A stretch of 64,000 nt of DNA from an uncultured Thalassolituus sp. Lineage in GTDB: Bacteria > Pseudomonadota > Gammaproteobacteria > Pseudomonadales > Oceanobacteraceae. This document shows, in pieces, positions 1 to 10,218 of the stretch. Position numbers and translations under genes: made by a program. The notes under the pieces are model-generated. The model searched no databases, was not told the origin of the DNA, and was given only the letters and a program-made list of their open reading frames with translations. Location: contig NZ_CATMFB010000015.1 in assembly GCF_950066645.1 (NCBI RefSeq), positions 30,036 through 94,035 on the forward strand, in the 5' to 3' direction. Position 1 is the stretch's first letter, and each line of letters begins with the position of its first letter.

Positions 1-1947
1 GAGCACGCCGGTGAGCTGCGCGTACTGTCGCAGGAGATCGCGAAGAACGCGGTAGAAGCTGCTGGTGGTAAGCCAGACGCCTTCGGTCAGCTGCGTGAAG
101 CCCGCGATAAGTTTGATACCCGCTGGGGATATCTGGTTAATGGCTCGGATGACCTGCCAGCTGCTCCGGCGGCGATGTCATCAGGTGTGCAGGAAACCTG
201 GAACACCGTAAAAAGCGATGCTGACCAGATTATCCGCTCCGAAGAAATCATCCTCTCGGTACACGAAGTTGCCGAGCTTCTCTCTGAAACCATTCCGCAG
301 CTGCAGGTAGAGTATGACGAGATCGTTGATATTCTCCTTGAAAGTGGCGCGCCGGCTGATCAGGTTGCCGTTGCACAGCGTCAGTCCTGGCTGGCAGAGC
401 GTATTGTCCGCTCGGTAAACAAAGTACTGGCAGGTGGTGAAGACGCGGTAATGGCCGCAGATGCATTCGGGCGTGATGCCTCGCTGTTCGGTCGCGTACT
501 GAACGGGATGATTCAGGGCAACATTGCGATGAACATCTCGCAGGTAACTAACGAAGAAGCGGTATATGCGCTGGCAGAAGTCGCGGAACTGTTTGAATTC
601 GTATCCGGTTCGGTTGACGAAATTCTTGAAACCTCGCCTGAGCTTTTCCAGGTGCGTGAAGCCTCGGACAATATTTTCCAGAATTCGCGTATGTTGCTGG
701 AGCAGTCATCTGAGCTGACCAACAGCATTCAGATGAACGCTGAAGCACGTAACACATATCAGGCGTTCGGTTTCGGCTTTGCTGTGATCGCTCTGGTGTG
801 TCTCATCGTATTCGGTCAGAAATCTCTGGCTCAGACCCGTGCCCGTGAGGAAGAAGCTCAGGACCGGGAAAAAGAAACCCGTCGTACTAACGAGCAGAAC
901 CAGGTCGCGATTCTGCGACTGCTGGACGAAATCGCTGACCTTGCAGATGGTGACCTGACGGCGCAGGCAACGGTAACCGAAGACTTTACAGGGGCGATTG
1001 CTGACGCGATCAACTTCGCGATCGACCAGATGCGCGTTCTGGTATCGGCGATTAACGATACTGCGGTTCAGGTATCGTCGGCAGCACAGGAAACGCAGGC
1101 AACAGCGATGCACCTTGCCGAGGCTTCTGAGCACCAGGCGCAGGAAATTGCCGGTGCGTCTGCAGCTATTAACGAAATGGCTGTGTCCATTGACCAGGTA
1201 TCTGCTAACGCCTCGGAATCGTCCGCGGTAGCGGAGCGGTCGGTAGCGATCGCCAACAAAGGTGCTGAAGTCGTACAGGCAACCATTAACGGCATGGATA
1301 ACATCCGTGAGCAGATTCAGGAAACCTCCAAGCGTATTAAACGTCTGGGTGAATCTTCTCAGGAGATTGGTGACATCATCTCTCTGATTACTGACATTGC
1401 CGACCAGACGAACATTCTGTCTCTGAACGCAGCGATTCAGGCATCGATGGCGGGTGACGCTGGTCGGGGCTTTGCGGTCGTTGCGGACGAAGTACAGCGT
1501 CTGGCTGAACGTTCTGCTGCTGCAACCAAGCAGATCGAAGCACTGGTTAAAACGATTCAGAACGATACTAACGAAGCCGTTATCTCGATGGAACAGACAA
1601 CGACTGAGGTGGTACGTGGTGCACGTCTCGCACAGGATGCGGGTGTAGCACTGGAAGAGATTGAAACCGTATCGAAAAACCTGGCAGAACTGATTCAGAA
1701 CATCTCCAACGCGGCCCGTCAGCAGGCTTCGTCTGCGGGTCATATTTCCAATACGATGAATGTTATTCAGGAAATTACTTCTCAGACGTCCGCTGGTACC
1801 ACAGCGACGGCGAAGTCGATTGGTAATCTGGCTGAAATGGCGAACATGCTGCGTGAATCGGTTGCAGGCTTTAAGCTGCCTGAAGCGAATTTTACCGCGG
1901 ATGATGACGCCGATGAGGTCGAACTGGCCGGGCAGGACGCGCTGTAA
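1..1947 (+). CDS. pilJ: PilJ-type methyl-accepting chemotaxis protein, 5' end cut off by window
   Basis: Open from the first base; 648 residues are visible, against about 680 for Pseudomonas PilJ (known length), so roughly the first 35 residues including TM1 are missing. The visible part starts in the periplasmic PilJ sensor region. TM2 is near visible residues 254-275 (GFGFAVIALVCLIVFGQ), followed by a HAMP-like stretch and a long cytoplasmic signalling coiled coil. The hairpin tip reads ADQTNILSLNAAIQASMAG and [19 protein letters not shown], the MCP signature but with Q-A-S-M-A in place of E-A-A-R-A, a PilJ-like deviation. PilJ is the receptor feeding the Pil-Chp system that controls twitching and surface sensing. 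pilK follows 30 nt downstream. The identity rests on this motif set plus the pilK-chpA-chpB-chpC order; upstream pilG/H/I would lie outside. Confidence 0.93.
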   Translation, partial: EHAGELRVLSQEIAKNAVEAAGGKPDAFGQLREARDKFDTRWGYLVNGSDDLPAAPAAMSSGVQETWNTVKSDADQIIRSEEIILSVHEVAELLSETIPQLQVEYDEIVDILLESGAPADQVAVAQRQSWLAERIVRSVNKVLAGGEDAVMAADAFGRDASLFGRVLNGMIQGNIAMNISQVTNEEAVYALAEVAELFEFVSGSVDEILETSPELFQVREASDNIFQNSRMLLEQSSELTNSIQMNAEARNTYQAFGFGFAVIALVCLIVFGQKSLAQTRAREEEAQDREKETRRTNEQNQVAILRLLDEIADLADGDLTAQATVTEDFTGAIADAINFAIDQMRVLVSAINDTAVQVSSAAQETQATAMHLAEASEHQAQEIAGASAAINEMAVSIDQVSANASESSAVAERSVAIANKGAEVVQATINGMDNIREQIQETSKRIKRLGESSQEIGDIISLITDIADQTNILSLNAAIQASMAGDAGRGFAVVADEVQRLAERSAAATKQIEALVKTIQNDTNEAVISMEQTTTEVVRGARLAQDAGVALEEIETVSKNLAELIQNISNAARQQASSAGHISNTMNVIQEITSQTSAGTTATAKSIGNLAEMANMLRESVAGFKLPEANFTADDDADEVELAGQDAL

Positions 1948-1977
1948 GGCGCGTCGGCGTGGTGCCGGGTGTCCCTT

Positions 1978-2868
1978 ATGATACAGTCAATCCGCTCTGG
2001 CCTGAGCAGCGTCCCTGAACTGGATGATCTCCAGTTTGATCGCTGGCAGAAATTGCTGGAGGAGCGCACAGGCATGTACATGCCACCGCAGCGGCGCTCA
2101 TTTCTGCAGACCAGTCTGGGCCTGAGAATGCTCGAGCTGGGCGTTTCTGACTACAGCGCTTACTACCAGCAGATTCTGCATGGTCCCAGTGGGGCAATGG
2201 AGTGGACGACGCTGGTTGATCGTCTTACGGTGCAGGAAACCCGTTTTTTCCGGGACCCGGATGCACTCGGTCTGATTTCAGAGCATATGCGTTCACTGAC
2301 TCCAGCGCTGGCTGACTCTGGTAAGCCGATGGAAGTCTGGAGTGTTGGTTGTGCGTCGGGTGAGGAACCTTACACGCTTGCCATGCTTGCCGAAAATACA
2401 GTCGGCAGCCGGGGCATCGGTTATTCGGTGACGGGTACTGATATATCCACCATTGTGCTGCGCAAAGCGCGGGCGGGCAGATATCCCCTTCGCGCGATGG
2501 AGCGCATTCCCGTTCAGTACCACAGTTGGGCAATTCAGCCTCTGTCATCACAACAAATAGAAATTTCTTCTGCATTGCGGCAGCGCTGCTGTTTCAGTCA
2601 GGTCAATATTCTTAACCTGAAGGCCTGCCCACTGCAGTCTCAGCATCTGATCGTTTGCCAGAATGTGCTGATTTATTTCCGTCGCTGGCGTCGTCGCGAG
2701 ATTCTCGACGCGCTGGCACAGCGCCTTGCGCCCGGTGGCCTGCTGGTGATCGGACTGGGCGAGATGGTTGACTGGCAGCATCCATTGTTAGAACCGGTGC
2801 ACAGCAGCTTAGTCACTGCCTATGTACGCAAGCAATCCACGTCGACACGGGAGAGTGTAAGGCGATGA
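1978..2868 (+). CDS. pilK: PilK, CheR-type chemoreceptor methyltransferase
   Basis: CheR-family SAM-dependent methyltransferase of 296 residues, expected to methylate glutamates of PilJ for adaptation. An all-alpha N-terminal CheR domain (FDRWQKLLEERTGMYM and QETRFFRDPD, typical of CheR) is followed by a Rossmann domain with the SAM loop VWSVGCASGEEPYTLAM and the catalytic-face motif LIVCQNVLIYF. ATG 1978 is preceded by GGGTG at 7 nt spacing; a GTG at 1969 would add three residues and cannot be excluded. The gene overlaps chpA by four bases (ATGA), implying translational coupling. Confidence 0.93.
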   Translation: MIQSIRSGLSSVPELDDLQFDRWQKLLEERTGMYMPPQRRSFLQTSLGLRMLELGVSDYSAYYQQILHGPSGAMEWTTLVDRLTVQETRFFRDPDALGLISEHMRSLTPALADSGKPMEVWSVGCASGEEPYTLAMLAENTVGSRGIGYSVTGTDISTIVLRKARAGRYPLRAMERIPVQYHSWAIQPLSSQQIEISSALRQRCCFSQVNILNLKACPLQSQHLIVCQNVLIYFRRWRRREILDALAQRLAPGGLLVIGLGEMVDWQHPLLEPVHSSLVTAYVRKQSTSTRESVRR

Positions 2869-5800
2869 GTCAGGACTACATCGCCCTGGAATGGGTAAAA
2901 GGGGAGATCCGTGAGACGCTGCAACAGGCGCAGCAGTCACTGGAAGCCTATGTGGAACATCCCGAAGACAGAAGCCGGTTGAGATTCTGTCTGAGTTACC
3001 TGCACCAGGTGCACGGCACGCTACAGATGGTTGAATTCTACGGCGCAGCGTTGCTCGCCGAAGAAATGGAAGCCGTTGCTCTTGCGCTGGCTGAAGGTCA
3101 GCTGACAAACGAACAGGATGGCCTTGAAGTTCTGATGCAGGCCATTATTCAGCTGCCGCATTATCTGGAACACGTTAAGGTGGGACGACGGGATCTTCCG
3201 GTCGTGCTACTGCCTATTCTGAACGAACTGCGTTCGACCCGTGGGGAAAACTTCCTCTCTGAAACCTCACTTTTTACTCCGGCCATCGAGCACAATACGC
3301 CACTCACCGGAGAGCAGAAAAACCAGTTTACCCAGGTCAATTTTTCTCAGTGGCTACGTAAAACCAGACAGATGCTGCAGGCAGCAACGCTTCAGCTGCT
3401 GCAGGACCGCGAGCCTGATCTGGCGAAACACTATCTGAATAAACTCTTTGCGCGCCTGAACAAAGCCATGGGTGGAACGCCTCAGGGCATTATCTGGTTG
3501 CCCGCACTGGCCTTCAGTGAATGGCTGACCAAGCAGGATAGCCTGCCGAAAAGCGCGAAAGTATTGCTGCGTCAGCTGGACCAGCTGCTGAAGCAGGATC
3601 TCGATCAGGGCGTCGCGGTTATCAACCGTCCTCCGGCGGATGAGTTGCTGAAGAACCTGCTGTTTTATGTCGCCCGCACAGATGTCCGTGGGGATGCAAT
3701 CCGCCTGGTTCAGAAACGTTTCCGCCTGGACGAAGCCTTGCCAAGTGCAGAAGATGTCGCCGCCGAAGGTACGATGGGTGGCCCGGGTGTTGACGCTGTC
3801 AGTGGTGCGCTGTCTGCTCTGATCGAAGAAATTGGTGCTGTTAAAGATACGCTTGATCAGCTGATGCGTGGTTCTCAGGACCGCACGCCAGCACTCGAAG
3901 GTGCCCGTAAAACTATCCGTCAGGTCGCGGACACCATGGGCATGCTTGGTTTAGGCATGCCACGCAAAGTGATGCAGGAGCAGGAAAGCCAGCTGGTGAC
4001 CATGCTGGAATCCGGAACTGCCGACGACAGTGCGCTGCTGGATGTGGCTGGTGCGCTGCTATACGTCGAGGCCACCCTGAACGGCATGTTGCGTGATGGC
4101 GATCTGAGCCGTAACGCCAGTGACAGTGCGATGTCGGATGCTCAGCGCGCCGTTCTGCGCGAAGCCCGCAATGTCCTGGAACAGGTTAAGGACTCGGTGG
4201 TTGCCTATATTGCGCACCAGTGGTCCACAGACAAGCTTGAAGGCGTTCCCGGACTGCTGCATAGCATTGAGGGATCGCTCAATATGGTGCCGCTGCCAAG
4301 GGTAGCAAACCTGCTGGCAGATCTGTCGAGCTTTATACGTCAGGCGTTGTTGTCTGATCGTCCTAAGCCAGAATTTGGTGTCATGGACATGGTGGCAGAA
4401 GTACTCAGTGGTATCGAATATTACCTTGAGCGCTATGCCGATGGTGGTGAGATCGCCGATGATGCTCTGCTGGACCGGGCGTCAGAAACACTCAGCAATC
4501 TGCTGCAGATATGCCATGTGACATCTGATGGTGATCTGGATGAATCCGGTGCTGAAGGCACCGACGAATTTGACGATGTCGATCATGCCATTACCAGCTT
4601 TAACGAAGCGCTTGGATTCGACAACGCGTCGTCAGACTATGAAGAAACTGCACCGTCGGAACATCCCGATGAGAGCAGCGTAGCCATATCTGAAGCGGCG
4701 ACAGCCCCTGAGGAGGCTGGAGCCCGGGCGGAAACTGCAGAACCTGAAGATGATGATCTTATCGATGATGAGATTATTGAGGTATTCCTTGAAGAGGCGG
4801 AAGAAGTACTCGAAACACTTCAGGAATACTGGCCTCAATTTGTAGCGCAACAGAATGACTCAGAAGCTCTCACGACAGTGCGCCGTGCTTTCCATACATT
4901 GAAAGGAAGTGGCCGGATGGTGAAAGCGGCTGACATCGGGGAGCTGGCGTGGTCTGTTGAAAATATGTTCAACCGCGTACTTGATGAGACGGTTGAAGTC
5001 ACACAGCCACTGATTGCCTTTGTTGATCATATTATTTCGCTTATTCCGGGCCTGATCGAGGATTTCCGTCATAAGGCAGCGACCCGTGTTGATGTGCAGC
5101 CCCTGATGGACACCGCGTTTGCGTTTGCCGATGGGCAGACACCGGCGCTTCCGGTCGATACGGCAGAACCGGTTGAGGTGACAGAGAATGCGGATCAGGC
5201 AGAAGACATCGCCGGGGACGTGAGCGTCACTGCGCTGGAGGTTCTTGAGGCTGATTCGTTGACAGACGACACCGACGAAGGCGCGGCTTCAATGGAGGCG
5301 TTCCTCGATCATTTCAGTGAAGAGACTGCGCCGGATGCGGCTGTTGATCTGACGGATCTGCCTCAGATTGAATCTGAAGAACTGTCTGAAGATGATGCTG
5401 ACCGCCTCTCACTGCTCGATGTATTTATTGCCGAAACTGACATGCACCTGAATACGGTGGATGATTTTGTTCAGCAGTCCCGCTCAGAATCCTTTACGAA
5501 CCCGGTCACCGACGATCTGCAGCGCGCCCTGCATACCCTGAAGGGAAGTGCTCACATGGCAGAGCTGACCCCTCTGGCAGAGCTGGCGTCTGCTCAGGAA
5601 CACCTGGTAAAAGAGCTGCGTGGCTACCAGCTACCCAACAGTCCCGCATTGACGGATCTGCTGGAAGACGCAGGCCGTGCTGTCCGAGCTTACATGAGCC
5701 CGGAGCAGTTACTGACGCTGGAAGGCATCGAAGGCGCAGACGCTCTTCATGGGCGTATTGCCGATATTGAGCAGAATCAGCTTGCGCACCTGACAGAGTC

Positions 5801-8800
5801 TGAAGGTGGCGCGGGGCCATCGCCGGACGTGCTGGCGCGCTTCCTCTCTTCAGGCATGGATTCTCTGATCCGCGCGGATGAGCTGCTTCAGGTATGGCGT
5901 GATGAAGATAATACGGAAGTGCTTGATCAGCTGACCGCCGATCTGCAGGCCGTTGCCGCAGCTGCCGTCGATGCAAGCCTGCCAATGGTCGCCGATCTGT
6001 CACTGGCGCTGAATGCATTTTATCAGCGGGCCCGTCAGGCGGATGCGCATCCCGAAGCGTCTCTGGTTGAGTTTGCGACAGAGGCGCACGAGGAGCTGCT
6101 TAACATGATGGATTATCTGGCCGCTGGTCAGGATATCCCTTCACCTGAGCAGACGATCGCGGCACTGAGTCACTGGGACTTTCCTCTGAATACAGCCGCG
6201 CAGGACAAAGACGACGGCGCGTCAGAGTCTTCTGCTGAGTGGCTTGCTGAAGAGTCTTCTTCTGTTGATCAGGTAGAACTTGATGAGCAGGAAGACGATA
6301 TGATTCTGGATATCTTCCTTGAAGAAGCAGACGAAATATCGGAAGCCATCGAGTCTATTATGCAGAGCTGGCAGGCCTCCCCTGATGACCTGCTGCCTGT
6401 GGCTCAGTTGCAGCGTGAGCTGCACACTCTGAAAGGCGGTGCCCGGATGGCTGAATTGCCAGAGGTTGCCGACCTGTGTCACGAGCTTGAGACTCTGTAT
6501 GAGCGTCTGAATGACGGCGTAATTGAACGTTCTGATGCCACCATTCCGATGATTCACCGCGCGCATGATGTGCTTGCGGGTCAGCTTCAGGCGGTGCGCT
6601 CTGGGCAGGTGCCTGAAAATGCCAGCGCTCTGATCGCTGAAATCCATCATATGGCGGCAGGGGCGCCGCAGTCTGACGCCGCAGAAGACGAGCTGACGCC
6701 TCCTCCTGTACAGAACGATGTACGCTCTGAAAGCGCTGATGAAAGCGATCGCGAAATCGTCGGGATTTTCCTCGAGGAAGCGGCGGAGCTGATGGAGTCG
6801 CTTGATGAGGCAATTGAATCCTGGCGGAATGATACGGATGGCAAGGGCTATGCCGATGAAATTCTGCGGGTTCTGCACACGCTGAAGGGCGGTGCCCGTC
6901 TCGCCGGTCTGACCCGGATAGGTGACACCACTCATAATTTCGAGACCGACGTACAGAAAGCGGTAGACCGGCACGCACGTTTTGATCAGGCATTCTTTGC
7001 CCACCTGCATGAACGTCAGGAGACGCTGCAGGGGCAGATAGATGAAGTAGCGCGTCTGCTTGAAAACGAGGGTGTTCTTGTTCTTGGTGAAAAAGAACTG
7101 GTCGTTGAGTCCTCTCACGCCGACGCTCCTGAGGCTGAGACGCTTCAGGAAGGCGTGACGGAGCCCGCGTCAGAGGAAGAAACTACTTCCGGATTGGCAA
7201 CGGATATTCCAGCAGAGGAAGACGACTCAGAAACCTTGCCGGTTGTTATCGAAAGCGAGTCTGCGGTACCGGGTACCGACGTAAAACCTGCAGAATCCCG
7301 TGCTGTTCAGCAGAGTCAGATGGCGAACCAGCGTAAGGCTCCGACTGAACTGGTTAAGGTGTCTGCTGACCTCCTCGATAACCTGGTAAACCTCGCGGGT
7401 GAAACCGCGATAGGCCGGGGACGCCTGGAGCAGCAGGTAAGTGACTTCTCACATACTCTGGGTGAAATGGACCAGACGCTGGATCGTCTGCGCGACCAGC
7501 TCCGTCGTCTGGATATCGAAACCGAGGCCCAGGTACTGTTCCGTCAGGAGCGTCATGGCCCTGACTACGATGACTTCGATCCACTGGAGATGGACCGCTA
7601 TTCCGCCATTCAGCAGCTTTCCCGTGCATTGATGGAATCTGCATCGGATATGCTCGACCTGAAAGAAACTCTGTCGTTGAAGACCCGTGACGCTGAAACT
7701 CTGTTGTTGCAGCAGAGCCGGGTGAACACTGAACTTCAGGAAGGCCTGATGAAAACGCGGATGGTGCCATTCCAGCGGCTGGTGCCACGTCTGCGCCGTA
7801 TCGTCCGTCAGGTCAGTCTTGAGCTGAATAAACAGGTTGATCTGCGTGTTAATAATGCTGACGGCGAAATGGACCGTACCATTCTTGAGCGGATTATTTC
7901 ACCGCTTGAACATATGGTCCGTAACGCCGTTGACCACGGTATTGAAAATACAGATGGCCGTCAGGCGGCTGGCAAGCCAGTCATGGGTAACATCGAACTG
8001 GATATCCGCCGGGATGGCGGCGACGTGGTTCTCACGCTGCGCGATGATGGCCGGGGGATTAATCTGGATGCGGTTCTGCGTAAGGCCCGCAATCGTGGAA
8101 TGATCCCCGCGGATGTCAAACCGACCGATGCTGAAATCATTCAGTTCATTATGCAGCCAGGATTCTCTACCGCTGAGGTCGTGACTCAGATTTCGGGTCG
8201 CGGTGTCGGCATGGACGTTGTGAACAGTGAAATCAAACAGATGGGTGGCTCGCTGGAGGTCCGCAGTGACGCCGGGCGAGGCACTGAATTTGAGATTCGT
8301 CTGCCGTTTACGGTATCGGTGAACCGGGCCCTGATGGTTCGCGTAGGCGAAGATCTGTACGCAGTGCCACTGAATAATATTCAGGGCATTGTGCGGGCGT
8401 CGGTGTCTGAGCTGCAGGCACTTTACGAGCGTCCGGAAGACGAACGCGTCTTTGCGTATGCGGGTAAGGAGTATCAGCTGGGCTATCTTGGCGCGATGCT
8501 GGATTCAGGCTCCCATCCGAAAATTGCCGGGCACCAGTTGCCTCTGCCTCTGTTGTTGATTCGCGGTCAGGTGCCTTTTGCGCTGCAGGTGGATTCACTG
8601 CTTGGCTCACGCGAAATCGTTGTAAAAAGTCTGGGGCCACAGTTTGCCGGTGTCCGGGGTATCTCCGGCGGTACGATTCTGGGTGACGGTAGCGTCGTTA
8701 TTATTCTTGATCTCCCAGCCATGATCCGTACGCAGACCAGCCTTGAATACCAGCAGGCACGTGCACTGGAAGATAAGGCGGCGGAAGCGCGTCACGAACA

Positions 8801-9185
8801 TGAGGCTCATTTGCCGAAAGTTCTGGTGGTGGATGACTCGGTGACGGTTCGTAAGGTGACAGGTCGCCTGCTTGAGCGCCATGGCATGGAAGTCCTGACT
8901 GCGAAGGATGGGGTTCATGCGATGGAGGTTCTGCAGGACCATAAGCCGGATGTGATTCTGCTGGATATCGAAATGCCGCGGATGGATGGCTTCGAAGTTG
9001 CGTCCCTGGTACGCCACGACGCCAGGTTGCAGGATGTGCCGATCATTATGATTACATCGCGGACGGGTGAAAAACACCGTGAGCGGGCGATGAGTATTGG
9101 TGTGAACGATTATCTCGGCAAACCATTCCAGGAAGATACACTGCTGGAGCGTATCCACGGCTTCCTGGGGCAGGGAGTGCATTGA
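2865..9185 (+). CDS. chpA: ChpA, hybrid CheA-like histidine kinase of the Pil-Chp system
   Basis: 2106 residues; the P. aeruginosa protein is about 2470 (known). Four canonical HPt modules carry HTLKG at His677, His890, His1187 and His1338. Two degenerate modules precede them: His47 (LHQVHGTLQM, Lys replaced by His) and His466 (LHSIEGSLNM, Lys replaced by Glu). HPt-like helical stretches lacking any phospho-His lie near residues 340-400 and 985-1085. Acidic linkers join the modules. A CheA dimerisation and HATPase core spans about 1490-1815 (EHMVRNAVDHGIEN, DDGRGIN, GRGVGMDVV), then a CheW domain (about 1820-1960) and a C-terminal receiver (about 1984-2104: VVDDSVTVRK, LLDIEMPRMDGFE, GKPF). 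It should autophosphorylate and pass phosphate to PilG/PilH and its own receiver. chpB starts one base after the stop. Confidence 0.97.
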   Translation: MSQDYIALEWVKGEIRETLQQAQQSLEAYVEHPEDRSRLRFCLSYLHQVHGTLQMVEFYGAALLAEEMEAVALALAEGQLTNEQDGLEVLMQAIIQLPHYLEHVKVGRRDLPVVLLPILNELRSTRGENFLSETSLFTPAIEHNTPLTGEQKNQFTQVNFSQWLRKTRQMLQAATLQLLQDREPDLAKHYLNKLFARLNKAMGGTPQGIIWLPALAFSEWLTKQDSLPKSAKVLLRQLDQLLKQDLDQGVAVINRPPADELLKNLLFYVARTDVRGDAIRLVQKRFRLDEALPSAEDVAAEGTMGGPGVDAVSGALSALIEEIGAVKDTLDQLMRGSQDRTPALEGARKTIRQVADTMGMLGLGMPRKVMQEQESQLVTMLESGTADDSALLDVAGALLYVEATLNGMLRDGDLSRNASDSAMSDAQRAVLREARNVLEQVKDSVVAYIAHQWSTDKLEGVPGLLHSIEGSLNMVPLPRVANLLADLSSFIRQALLSDRPKPEFGVMDMVAEVLSGIEYYLERYADGGEIADDALLDRASETLSNLLQICHVTSDGDLDESGAEGTDEFDDVDHAITSFNEALGFDNASSDYEETAPSEHPDESSVAISEAATAPEEAGARAETAEPEDDDLIDDEIIEVFLEEAEEVLETLQEYWPQFVAQQNDSEALTTVRRAFHTLKGSGRMVKAADIGELAWSVENMFNRVLDETVEVTQPLIAFVDHIISLIPGLIEDFRHKAATRVDVQPLMDTAFAFADGQTPALPVDTAEPVEVTENADQAEDIAGDVSVTALEVLEADSLTDDTDEGAASMEAFLDHFSEETAPDAAVDLTDLPQIESEELSEDDADRLSLLDVFIAETDMHLNTVDDFVQQSRSESFTNPVTDDLQRALHTLKGSAHMAELTPLAELASAQEHLVKELRGYQLPNSPALTDLLEDAGRAVRAYMSPEQLLTLEGIEGADALHGRIADIEQNQLAHLTESEGGAGPSPDVLARFLSSGMDSLIRADELLQVWRDEDNTEVLDQLTADLQAVAAAAVDASLPMVADLSLALNAFYQRARQADAHPEASLVEFATEAHEELLNMMDYLAAGQDIPSPEQTIAALSHWDFPLNTAAQDKDDGASESSAEWLAEESSSVDQVELDEQEDDMILDIFLEEADEISEAIESIMQSWQASPDDLLPVAQLQRELHTLKGGARMAELPEVADLCHELETLYERLNDGVIERSDATIPMIHRAHDVLAGQLQAVRSGQVPENASALIAEIHHMAAGAPQSDAAEDELTPPPVQNDVRSESADESDREIVGIFLEEAAELMESLDEAIESWRNDTDGKGYADEILRVLHTLKGGARLAGLTRIGDTTHNFETDVQKAVDRHARFDQAFFAHLHERQETLQGQIDEVARLLENEGVLVLGEKELVVESSHADAPEAETLQEGVTEPASEEETTSGLATDIPAEEDDSETLPVVIESESAVPGTDVKPAESRAVQQSQMANQRKAPTELVKVSADLLDNLVNLAGETAIGRGRLEQQVSDFSHTLGEMDQTLDRLRDQLRRLDIETEAQVLFRQERHGPDYDDFDPLEMDRYSAIQQLSRALMESASDMLDLKETLSLKTRDAETLLLQQSRVNTELQEGLMKTRMVPFQRLVPRLRRIVRQVSLELNKQVDLRVNNADGEMDRTILERIISPLEHMVRNAVDHGIENTDGRQAAGKPVMGNIELDIRRDGGDVVLTLRDDGRGINLDAVLRKARNRGMIPADVKPTDAEIIQFIMQPGFSTAEVVTQISGRGVGMDVVNSEIKQMGGSLEVRSDAGRGTEFEIRLPFTVSVNRALMVRVGEDLYAVPLNNIQGIVRASVSELQALYERPEDERVFAYAGKEYQLGYLGAMLDSGSHPKIAGHQLPLPLLLIRGQVPFALQVDSLLGSREIVVKSLGPQFAGVRGISGGTILGDGSVVIILDLPAMIRTQTSLEYQQARALEDKAAEARHEHEAHLPKVLVVDDSVTVRKVTGRLLERHGMEVLTAKDGVHAMEVLQDHKPDVILLDIEMPRMDGFEVASLVRHDARLQDVPIIMITSRTGEKHRERAMSIGVNDYLGKPFQEDTLLERIHGFLGQGVH

Positions 9186-9186
9186 G

Positions 9187-10218
9187 TTGTCTGCGCCGCG
9201 AGTGGCTGTACTGAACCATGATCTGCTGCAACAGCATGTGCTCAGTGATACTTTGCGACGACTTGGATTCGATCTGGTACTGAATACGGTGCCAGGCCGG
9301 CTCTCTGCGGCTCAGCTGCAGGAGACTGAAACCGATGTCTGGCTGATCAATATGGCCGACGCGGACGACGAGTTTGATGGCTTTGAAGCGCTGCTCGATG
9401 GTGAAGTTCCGGTGCTGATTGGCATGGACCCCGCTCCGCAGAAAAGCTGTACGACCTATCTCCGGTGGGAGAAGCGTCTGCTCAGTAAGTTGCAGGATCT
9501 GACCCATGCTCCTGCTCCGGCAGCTGAGGTGCCAGATACTGCGCTGACACCCAGAACCAGCGGCGGAGCCGATATTCCTCTGCCTGCGGTGTTCCGTGAC
9601 CGTCAGGGAGAACGTGCGCTTGAAGTCTGGGTGCTGGGCGCTTCTCTCGGTGGGCCGGAGGCCGTCAAAATGTTTCTGGATGCTCTGCCTGCAGGTCTGC
9701 CTGTTGCGTTTGTCTATGCACAGCACATCGACCCCCGGTTTGAAGAGGCTCTGTGTCAGGCCGTTGGCAGGCACGCTTCTTATCAGCTTCGTAATTATGA
9801 AGAGGGGCTGCGTCTGAAGGCTGGCGATGTACTTGTCGCGCCAGTGTCACATCAGTTTACGATGGCGGGACTGGATGAAGTCTCACTTGAGGCTGCGCCC
9901 TGGAATGGGCCGTATGGCCCGTCGATCGATGGTGTCATAGACGCGGTCAGCCGACATGCCTGTTCACGCTTTGGCTGCATCCTGTTCAGTGGCATGGGTA
10001 GTGATGGGGCCGACAGTATTCTGGGCTTGCCCGCAGACAAGCCCGTCTGGGTACAGCGACCGGACACCTGCGGGAATTCGTCAATGCCGGAGAGTGCTAT
10101 AGGCACTGGCCGGGTCAATTTTATCGGAGATCCGTATCAGCTGGCATTGCAGCTGGTACAGCACATTAACAGAACCTGGACAGAACACTATGAACCAGAC
10201 AGTCACCACCACGGATAA
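9187..10218 (+). CDS. chpB: ChpB, CheB-type methylesterase with degenerate receiver
   Basis: 343 residues starting at TTG directly after the chpA stop (chpA ends at 9185). The C-terminal half is a CheB methylesterase/deamidase domain with the Ser-His-Asp triad visible in GASLGGPEA, AQHIDPRFEEA and FSGMGSDGAD. The N-terminal 110 residues look like a worn receiver domain: where the phospho-accepting Asp should follow beta-3, the sequence reads DVWLINMAD with Asn55, and the usual acidic pair and conserved Lys are not evident. Expected role: demethylation of PilJ, opposite to PilK. The TTG start is the only one close to chpA in frame. The gene overlaps chpC by 29 nt. Confidence 0.9.
   Translation: MSAPRVAVLNHDLLQQHVLSDTLRRLGFDLVLNTVPGRLSAAQLQETETDVWLINMADADDEFDGFEALLDGEVPVLIGMDPAPQKSCTTYLRWEKRLLSKLQDLTHAPAPAAEVPDTALTPRTSGGADIPLPAVFRDRQGERALEVWVLGASLGGPEAVKMFLDALPAGLPVAFVYAQHIDPRFEEALCQAVGRHASYQLRNYEEGLRLKAGDVLVAPVSHQFTMAGLDEVSLEAAPWNGPYGPSIDGVIDAVSRHACSRFGCILFSGMGSDGADSILGLPADKPVWVQRPDTCGNSSMPESAIGTGRVNFIGDPYQLALQLVQHINRTWTEHYEPDSHHHG

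Noticed and set aside
706..1743. 345-codon open frame antisense to pilJ
   Set aside because: It lies fully within the MCP signalling region; the product has no recognisable domain and is Arg/Cys-rich, as expected for a shadow frame.
6222..7118. 298-codon open frame antisense to chpA
   Set aside because: Opposite two intact HPt modules; no domain, no ribosome site seen.
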